A program made the translations under genes and the position numbers. From NCBI GenBank assembly GCA_031280855.1, contig JAITGH010000155.1:1-6384 (forward strand): a stretch of DNA of 6,384 nt. The letters run 5' to 3'. Within the stretch, counting starts at the first letter, position 1. Each line of letters starts with the position of its first letter. Below are positions 1 to 4,442 of this stretch, piece by piece. Below the pieces are notes generated by a model. The model ran no database searches and was not told the DNA's origin. It saw nothing but the letters and a program-made list of their open reading frames with translations. The DNA is from Oscillospiraceae bacterium. GTDB lineage: Bacteria; Bacillota; Clostridia; Oscillospirales; Oscillospiraceae.

Positions 1-646
1 GCGCATTTACCGCTCGTAACGCCGGCATGACCTCAAGCCGAACGCGGTTACGGGCGTACCGCGAGTCGGCGTTCGACTCGTCCTCGACGTGCGGCACAGC
101 TCGAGCGGCAAGGTACGCGTCAATCTCACCGCGAGTCGCGCACAACATCGGGCGCACGACGCGTAACCCGGATTTGAACACGCGCTCCGGCGCGATGCCG
201 GGCAGCGAGCCCGAACCTCTTGCAAGCTGCAATAGCAGCGTCTCCGCATTGTCGTCGGCGTTGTGAGCCGTCGCGACGGCAATCGCGCCCAGTTTCTCCG
301 CCGCGCTTGAGAAGAACGCATACCGCGCCTCCCGCGATTCGCTCTCCGATGCGCCGAACGGCGCGGCGCCTGTCCGAGCGCCGGTCTCAAGCCGCACTCC
401 GTGCGCATCGCAGTAGTCGCGGACGAAGTGCGCGTCGCGCTCCGAGGACTCGCCGCGCAGCCCGTGATTGAAGTGCGCGGCGGCGACTTCGAACTTGCGC
501 ATTCTCGCAAGCTCCGACATGAGGCTTAGCATACACATGGAGTCCGCACCGCCGCTAACTCCGCAAAGCAATAGCTCGCCTTGGTTCGGCAGCAATCCGC
601 GCCGCTCCGCGTAACGCTTCACTCGACCGGTTAGAGCTGCTCGCAT
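1..646 (-). CDS. tilS: tRNA(Ile)-lysidine synthetase TilS, 3' end cut by window edge
   Basis: TilS is a cytoplasmic ATP-dependent enzyme. It attaches lysine to C34 of the CAU-anticodon tRNA-Ile, so that this tRNA reads AUA and is charged with isoleucine. Only the first 215 residues are visible. They carry the N-type ATP-pyrophosphatase P-loop SGGADS (31-36), HFNHGLRGESSERD (58-71), ATAHNADDNAET (125-136), the RPML segment (165-168), and EDESNADSRYARNRVR (188-203), which matches the family's ED-x-(S/T)-N-x7-RN-x-(I/V)-R signature. The ATG at 646-644 is supported by GAGGG eight bases upstream, and the homology begins soon after it. The start lies inside the end of ogg (16-base overlap), which suggests one transcript and translational coupling. 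The C-terminal tRNA-binding domains are outside the window. The motifs make the identification very secure. Confidence 0.95.
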   Translation of the reverse strand, partial: MRAALTGRVKRYAERRGLLPNQGELLLCGVSGGADSMCMLSLMSELARMRKFEVAAAHFNHGLRGESSERDAHFVRDYCDAHGVRLETGARTGAAPFGASESESREARYAFFSSAAEKLGAIAVATAHNADDNAETLLLQLARGSGSLPGIAPERVFKSGLRVVRPMLCATRGEIDAYLAARAVPHVEDESNADSRYARNRVRLEVMPALRAVNA

Positions 647-1383
647 GGCTTATTCCCTCGTTTTTGCGATACCGAGCCATAATAGAACAGGTACTGCTGC
701 ATTACTCCCGCGAAGCCGGGGAAGCGTTCCTCCGGGAAGCGTCCGTCGAATTGCTCGCGCTCCACGCGCTTGATCCACACGTCACGGGGGAACGCGTCCT
801 TACGCGCAAGAGCGAATAGCTCGATGCACGCGCATACTTTCGGACCGACGCCCTTAACGCTGCGAAACTCCGTAAATCCGGGCGCGTAACGTTCCGCAAG
901 ATCGTAAAGGTAACCTTCACGGTAGCCGAGCTTCAGTCCGGCAAGACTGCCCGCGACTACGTCGCTCGGTTCAGGGAATCGCCCGAATCGCTCGACGACT
1001 CGCTCAAGGCATAGCTTGATACGCGGGATGTTGTTGTTCTGACTGATGATGAAGCTGAACGCGGTCTCCCAGACGTCTTGCCGGAGTATGCGGATCCCCT
1101 TGCTGAAGTTTGCGGCGTCGGCGAGGAACGGCAGCCCGGAGCCAATCGCGGCGCGGTGGTACCCGTCGTAATCGCCGTCTATGTCGAGGTACGCGCCCCA
1201 CGTGGAGTCAAGCTCGGGCTGCGAGCAATCCAGAGTAACCTCATCGCCGCGCTGCGCGATGATAAGCTCCCGCCCGAACGCGGGTACGCGGTACGTATGC
1301 TCGTCCACGCGCTGCCAGCGGAAGCACTGCCCGCTGTCCGCGATTTTGCCCGGATCGAGGTACTCGCCGTTCAGTATGACCAT
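631..1383 (-). CDS. ogg: 8-oxoguanine DNA glycosylase/AP lyase (OGG1-type, HhH-GPD)
   Basis: A base-excision repair enzyme of 250 residues. It removes oxidised guanine opposite cytosine and nicks the abasic site. The N-terminal OGG domain shows SGQCFRW (17-23). The HhH-GPD domain shows LRQDVWETAFSFIISQNNN (100-118), the hairpin GVGPKV (178-183) with the expected Schiff-base lysine K182, and FPRDVWIKRV (198-207) with the expected catalytic aspartate D201. It is shorter than the roughly 290 residues usual for bacterial OGG1-like proteins. Part of the difference lies between LGYREGYL (152-159) and the hairpin, where about 20 residues usually present seem to be missing. The ATG at 1383 has GAGGA seven bases upstream and a promoter about 45 bases upstream. 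The stop overlaps the tilS start. The family is secure; the exact substrate preference is inferred. Confidence 0.93.
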   Translation of the reverse strand: MVILNGEYLDPGKIADSGQCFRWQRVDEHTYRVPAFGRELIIAQRGDEVTLDCSQPELDSTWGAYLDIDGDYDGYHRAAIGSGLPFLADAANFSKGIRILRQDVWETAFSFIISQNNNIPRIKLCLERVVERFGRFPEPSDVVAGSLAGLKLGYREGYLYDLAERYAPGFTEFRSVKGVGPKVCACIELFALARKDAFPRDVWIKRVEREQFDGRFPEERFPGFAGVMQQYLFYYGSVSQKRGNKPCEQL

Positions 1384-1429
1384 TCAAACTTCCTCTCCCG
1401 ACGTATCGGTATGCCGAATACATCATGCT

Positions 1430-1458
1430 ATTATAACACATTCGAAGGCAGAAATCAA
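1430..1458 (-). promoter_or_regulatory. SigA-type promoter for ogg-tilS
   Basis: On the minus strand, TTGATT (1458-1453) and a perfect TATAAT (1435-1430) are separated by 17 bases. Transcription would start near 1422, giving a leader of about 40 bases that contains the GAGGA site of ogg. It diverges from the riboswitch promoter about 90 bases away. Confidence 0.75.
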
Positions 1459-1462
1459 GGTA

Positions 1463-1478
1463 CATTGTGTGAACAATG
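1463..1478. promoter_or_regulatory. Small palindrome between divergent promoters, possible operator
   Basis: CATTGT-GTGA-ACAATG is a perfect 6-base inverted repeat. It lies just upstream of the ogg -35 element and about 45 bases before the -35 of the opposing promoter. The position suits a regulator site, but a 6-base arm can arise by chance and no regulator family is recognised. Confidence 0.25.
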
Positions 1479-1522
1479 CGGCCAATGTTTACAAAAAATT
1501 TACAAATAGGCGAAAAAAGTGC

Positions 1523-1551
1523 TTGACAAACGATGAGATGTGTGGTATAGT
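1523..1551 (+). promoter_or_regulatory. Near-consensus promoter driving the cobalamin riboswitch
   Basis: TTGACA (1523-1528) matches the -35 consensus exactly. It is followed by a 17-base spacer and TATAGT (1546-1551), which is five of six bases of the -10 consensus. The start point would be near 1558, some tens of bases before the riboswitch core. This is one of the strongest promoter-like sequences in the window, although no intact gene lies downstream on this strand. Confidence 0.8.
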
Positions 1552-1591
1552 GAGGAAGGTTGGTGAAAGCCACTCGTACAATAGAATTCAA

Positions 1592-1800
1592 AGTGTCCGG
1601 GCGTCGGAGTCTTAAACGTCGCTACGGTTAACAGGGAATCGGTAATGCAGCGGAAGCTCCGGCTTGCGGTCGGGGTGGAAGTGAAACCGAACGGTGCCGC
1701 CACTGTATGTGCGCGTCCGGCTCGATGACGAAAGTCAGTCACTTACGGGAAGACAGAGCCTCGACACAAGCGCAAGAGTCAGGAGACCGGCTTTGAAGGA
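1592..1800 (+). ncRNA. Cobalamin (B12) riboswitch aptamer
   Basis: The conserved blocks of the cobalamin riboswitch appear in order. These are AACAGGGAATCGG (1630-1642), GTGCCGCCACTGTA around 1694-1707 (consensus CCCGCnACUGU), a GAAA-tetraloop hairpin TGAC-GAAA-GTCA (1726-1737), GGGAAGAC (1747-1754), and the B12 box AGTCAGGAGACCGGC (1777-1791; consensus AGCCAGGAGACCUGCC). The spacing between GGGAAT and CCGCCACTGT is longer than in compact members, so the P3-P5 region carries an extra arm. The aptamer would bind adenosylcobalamin or another cobalamin in the nascent RNA and switch off downstream expression. The exact 5' boundary is uncertain by about 20 bases. No intact plus-strand gene follows. 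Confidence 0.88.
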
Positions 1801-1825
1801 TCGACAGCCATACCTTGCGGTCTAC

Positions 1826-1834
1826 AAGGAGAGG
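1826..1834 (+). promoter_or_regulatory. Strong Shine-Dalgarno-like site after the B12 box
   Basis: AAGGAGAGG lies 34 bases after the B12 box and is followed two bases later by TTG (1837-1839). That frame runs only to a TGA near 1942 and passes straight through the terminator-like hairpin, so it is unlikely to encode a protein. The site may be the ribosome-binding site of a gene that has been lost, or an arm of the expression platform. Confidence 0.35.
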
Positions 1835-1850
1835 CATTGACATTGCGTAT

Positions 1851-1892
1851 AAACGGGCGCGGTGAGATCGGGTATCTCACCGCGTCCGTTTT
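1851..1892 (+). terminator. Intrinsic terminator-like hairpin, riboswitch expression platform
   Basis: The arms 1851-1868 and 1874-1891 form an 18-bp stem with one G-T pair, closed by the 5-base loop CGGGT. The 3' arm merges with a short TTTT (1889-1892), with a further TTT at 1897-1899. It lies about 60 bases after the B12 box, the usual place for a transcriptional expression platform. The T-run is short, but the stem is very stable. Confidence 0.75.
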
Positions 1893-2139
1893 GCGATTTC
1901 CTCCTAAATTGTTTGTTGCGCTCGGCCTGCGGCGTCGACTCTGACGGCGCCGCATGGCAGAGGGCGGCGGGATCTCATTCGACCGCACCGGCGTAAGAGC
2001 TATTGAGCGCGGATGTATCGCTATCCGACACATTCCGACTGCCGTGTGCGCAATCGCCGTATCTCAACAGCGGACGAACGTCCGTTAGCCGCGTGAGCTG
2101 CGCCGATGGTCGAGACCCGCATGAAAGGCGGTTCCACCG
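1893..2139. other. Gene-free stretch after the riboswitch
   Basis: No reading frame on either strand resembles a protein here and no RNA gene is recognised. One small palindrome, CGGAC-GAAC-GTCCG, lies near 2070-2083. This is where the gene controlled by the cobalamin riboswitch would be expected. It is either deleted or decayed beyond recognition. Confidence 0.5.
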
Positions 2140-2372
2140 ATGGATACCGCTAACCTCGCATCCGCCGCAAGCAACAGTGCTCAGACGCTGCAACTCACCC
2201 AAAAGGAGGAGCGCTTCTCCGGCTGATCCGAGAGAACTCTCTTACGCTTGCCGAGGAAAGTCTGATTAAACTGATATGAGAGATCCGCTATGGGGAAGTC
2301 AAAGTCGTCATAACCGACGGCGTTCCCGTCCGAGCGGATGAGATACGCAAGTCCCATAAACCGGGCGTATAG
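2140..2372 (+). pseudogene. Broken DUF2292/YezD-like small protein gene
   Basis: The ATG at 2140 follows AAAGGCGG (2124-2131), one base from a perfect Shine-Dalgarno. The first frame reads MDTANLASAASNSAQTLQLT and then QKEE. Near 2206-2211 the sense reading passes to another frame: ALLRLIRENSLTLAEESL, then IKLI. That frame meets an in-frame TGA at 2277, where CGA (Arg) would give the expected I-R-E-I-R-Y-G. After the stop it reads EIRYGEVKVVITDGVPVRAD and EIRKS to a TAG at 2370. The segment RYGEV-x5-DG-x-PVR-x2-EIRKS resembles the short DUF2292 (YezD-type) proteins of Firmicutes, which are about 50-75 residues long and of unknown function. One frameshift and one nonsense codon make it a pseudogene. 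The family match is from memory of the motif, and a minus-strand reading overlaps it. Confidence 0.5.
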
Positions 2373-2542
2373 CCGCGACTGCGGGCTGTCGCCGCTACTG
2401 CTCACGTAATCTCGAATATGCTTAGCGGAATAACTGCGGGCATACCTGATTAGCTCCGTATAACGGGCGTCAAGGTTTGCCTGCGGTTATTTTTGTATAC
2501 CCGGGCATTGAGCGCCTCGCTTGTTGACGGACATCGGAACAT
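2181..2542 (-). pseudogene. Possible decayed minus-strand gene, family unknown
   Basis: From an ATG at 2542 the minus strand reads MFRCPSTSEALNARVYKNNR. A shift by one base near 2475 gives a long open stretch, LDARYTELIRYARSYSAKHI and onward through SPQSRLYARFMGLAYL and GYDDFDFPIADLSYQFNQ, to a stop at 2181. The composition looks protein-like (aromatic, charged, no low complexity) and most third positions are G or C. I do not recognise the family. Its second half is exactly antisense to the DUF2292-like remnant, so at most one of the two overlapping readings is likely to descend from a real gene over 2181-2372. The part from 2373 to 2542 is not explained by the plus strand. No clear ribosome-binding site precedes the ATG. 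Confidence 0.22.
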
Positions 2543-2627
2543 GTTGTCATCAAGCGTTCCGGACTACGGCAACAGGTTCCTATACAGTCGGAGCCGGCAG
2601 AACGCGTGCGCGTCTGTTTGGGTCTGA

Positions 2628-2807
2628 CAAAAAAATGTAAAGGTTTACCTGTCCATAGCACTTGACAGCGGCTATAGCATGGACGCGTGGGAGGTCAATA
2701 AGGGCGTTATCTCCGGCGTAACATCGAACACGCTTGAACCGCAGGGTACCGCAACCCGTGCGCAAGCGGCGGCAATGCTGCAGCGATTCCCGGAAAAATG
2801 TGCTTGA
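2628..2807 (+). pseudogene. C-terminal SLH-domain remnant of a lost surface protein
   Basis: After a TGA at 2625, the frame reads through LDSGYSMDAWEVNKGVISGV, then TSNTLEPQGTATRAQAAAML, then QRFPEKCA, to a TGA at 2805. The order W-x3-(K)G(V/I)ISG, then a short loop, P-x-G-x-(A/V)TRAQAAAML-x-RF, is the hallmark of an S-layer homology domain. SLH domains usually come in threes at an end of exported proteins and bind pyruvylated cell-wall polymer. The ending shortly after ML-x-RF fits a true C-terminus. Compared with a typical SLH there seem to be a few residues missing between DA and WEV. No signal peptide, further SLH repeats or catalytic part can be read upstream, so it is a fragment. It converges with the M16 peptidase gene. 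Confidence 0.72.
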
Positions 2808-2859
2808 CGCGGGCTAAGAACCTGTTGACAAAGAGCGAAGCCGCCTATAACAACAAGTT

Positions 2860-4134
2860 CTAACTCTGCCCGTCGTCTTGAAGCAGCATCTGCGCATAGA
2901 CGGAGCGCGTCGGCACTCGCCCGACCGCGGACAGCGACGCGTGCTCCGCGATGAAAATCTCCCGCGAGAGCGCGAGTATATCCGCTGTCGTCGTTGAGGC
3001 GTAGCCCGCGATCGTTTCGTCGACCGAGTGCGTGCTGCCCCACGTCATCTCTCCGCGCCCGAGCCGCGTCATTCGCGTCGCGGTACTCTCTAAGCCGAGC
3101 AGCAGGTTCGACTTGACTTGCTCGAATGAACGCTGCAACTCGTCCTCCGTAACTCCGTTGTCGACGAACCGCTTCAACTCGTCGTTCAAAGCCATCGTCG
3201 CCTCACGCTCATTCTCATGCGACAACGCGAACCCGATCGTTATCAAGCCGCTGTCGCTCTGCGCCGCCATCGCACTGTACAGCGAATAGCATAGCCCGAG
3301 TTCCTCCCGAATCTTCTGGAACAGGCGGGAGCTGACCCCTCCGCCGAGGATATTGTTGATGTGCTGGAATATGAACCTCCGCTCGTCGGTGAGCGAGCAT
3401 CCGGGGAACCCAACGCAAATGTGGTTCTGCTCCGTCATCTTGTGCCGAACGAGGATCGTCGGGTGATACTCCGCAGAGTCCGGCATGTCGACCTTGCCGG
3501 ACTCCAGCTCTATGAACTTCTCCGCGACGTATTCGAGATCGTCCGCGGTGTACGCGCCGCTGACCGCGACGACTACTCCGCCGCCAACATAGTGCTGCCG
3601 CATGAAGTCGAGCAACGACGCAGAGTTCAGCCTTGCCAGCGACGTGCGCGTCCCGAGGATCGGGCGTGCAAGCATACTGCCCTTATAAACCGCGCCGAAT
3701 AGCCGCTCCGCCGCCATCTCGTCCGGAGTGTCCTCGTACATGTCGATCTCTTCGGTTATGACGCCGCGCTCGTTCGCCACGTCTTTCTCATCAAAGCGTG
3801 AGTGCAGTATCATGTCCGACAGCACATCGATAAGCTGCCGGAATCGCTCGTCCAGCACGCGCCCGTGGAAGCACGTTACCTCCCGCGAGGTAAACGCGTT
3901 GACCTGCCCGCCGATCTCGTCCATGACGTTCGCAAGCTCAAGTGCGGAGCGCGTCTCGGTGCCCTTAAACAGCATGTGCTCGATAAAGTGAGCCGCGCCG
4001 TTAATCTTCGGCGACTCGTACCGCGATCCTGCGGCAATCCAGACGCCGACACTTACGGAGCGCACGTGCGGCATCGGCTCTGCCACTATGCGGACTCCAT
4101 TCGGAAGTACGCGTTTTTCGTAAAATTGTGTCAT
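2860..4134 (-). CDS. M16 family zinc metallopeptidase (processing peptidase-like)
   Basis: A 424-residue pitrilysin-family peptidase, the length usual for the one-module bacterial relatives of mitochondrial processing peptidase. The inverted zinc motif HFIEH gives ligands H49 and H53 with catalytic E52. The distal ligand E129 lies 76 residues on, in VITEEIDMYEDTP. The C-terminal half has the conserved GGGVSSRLFQKIREELGLCY (264-283), with the Arg and Tyr that contact substrate in the family. No signal peptide or membrane segment is visible, so a cytoplasmic role is inferred; its natural substrate is unknown. The ATG at 4134 is chosen because GAGGA lies four bases upstream and MTQFYEKRVLPNG is the normal family beginning. 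A TTG eight codons further upstream lacks usable spacing. The gene follows ispH-rpsA on the same strand after a 308-base gap. Confidence 0.93.
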   Translation of the reverse strand: MTQFYEKRVLPNGVRIVAEPMPHVRSVSVGVWIAAGSRYESPKINGAAHFIEHMLFKGTETRSALELANVMDEIGGQVNAFTSREVTCFHGRVLDERFRQLIDVLSDMILHSRFDEKDVANERGVITEEIDMYEDTPDEMAAERLFGAVYKGSMLARPILGTRTSLARLNSASLLDFMRQHYVGGGVVVAVSGAYTADDLEYVAEKFIELESGKVDMPDSAEYHPTILVRHKMTEQNHICVGFPGCSLTDERRFIFQHINNILGGGVSSRLFQKIREELGLCYSLYSAMAAQSDSGLITIGFALSHENEREATMALNDELKRFVDNGVTEDELQRSFEQVKSNLLLGLESTATRMTRLGRGEMTWGSTHSVDETIAGYASTTTADILALSREIFIAEHASLSAVGRVPTRSVYAQMLLQDDGQS

Positions 4135-4442
4135 ATGTTCCTCAATCCGTAGATTCAATCCCCCAATGGAGGTTACAACCCGCGCAGTCGTTCGTTAATC
4201 TTTCGCTGCACGATAACAGGCAGGAATCGGCACTCCGATCCCTACCTTATTCATGTTTCTCCAAATTTATCCAATCCGCAACGCCGCGCTGAAGCGCATA
4301 GCCATACGCGCCAACCAACTGCACTGCGCATCCTAATCCGGTATTGTCAGAAATTTGTTGTAGTACGAGGATAACGACCGCCGCTGTATGCGATACAGCA
4401 AGGGAGGCAAACGAAGTAATACACAAATTTCCGGCGTTACCC
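4135..4442. other. Intergenic gap between ispH-rpsA and the M16 peptidase
   Basis: No intact gene, tRNA or clear terminator is seen in these 308 bases. The M16 ribosome-binding site GAGGA is at 4143-4139. A 7-bp perfect hairpin, GCTGTAT-GCG-ATACAGC (4383-4399), has no T-run on either strand. The minus strand is open over about 4247-4442 and reads, for example, GLGCAVQLVGAYGYALQRGV before a stop at 4247. A second frame nearby ends in FLPVIVQRKINERLRGL. These may be pieces of a decayed gene, but no family is recognised. Confidence 0.45.

Noticed and set aside
7..510. A 167-codon minus-strand frame
   Set aside because: It overlaps tilS in another frame. The tilS frame carries all the family motifs, while this one is Arg/Ser-rich without any.
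1779..2033. An 84-codon minus-strand frame across the riboswitch terminator
   Set aside because: It is antisense to the B12 box and hairpin, Arg/Pro/Ser-rich, and has no homology or ribosome-binding site.
2817..2862. Inverted repeat GAACCTGTTG...CAACAAGTTC considered as the M16 terminator
   Set aside because: The arms are 10 bases with one mismatch and are separated by more than 20 bases, and no T-run follows.
4135..4158. Upstream TTG start for the M16 peptidase
   Set aside because: The G-run lies only about one base before the TTG. The ATG at 4134 has GAGGA upstream and gives the usual N-terminus.
4383..4399. 7-bp hairpin considered as the terminator of ispH-rpsA
   Set aside because: It is short, not GC-rich, and has no T-run on either strand.
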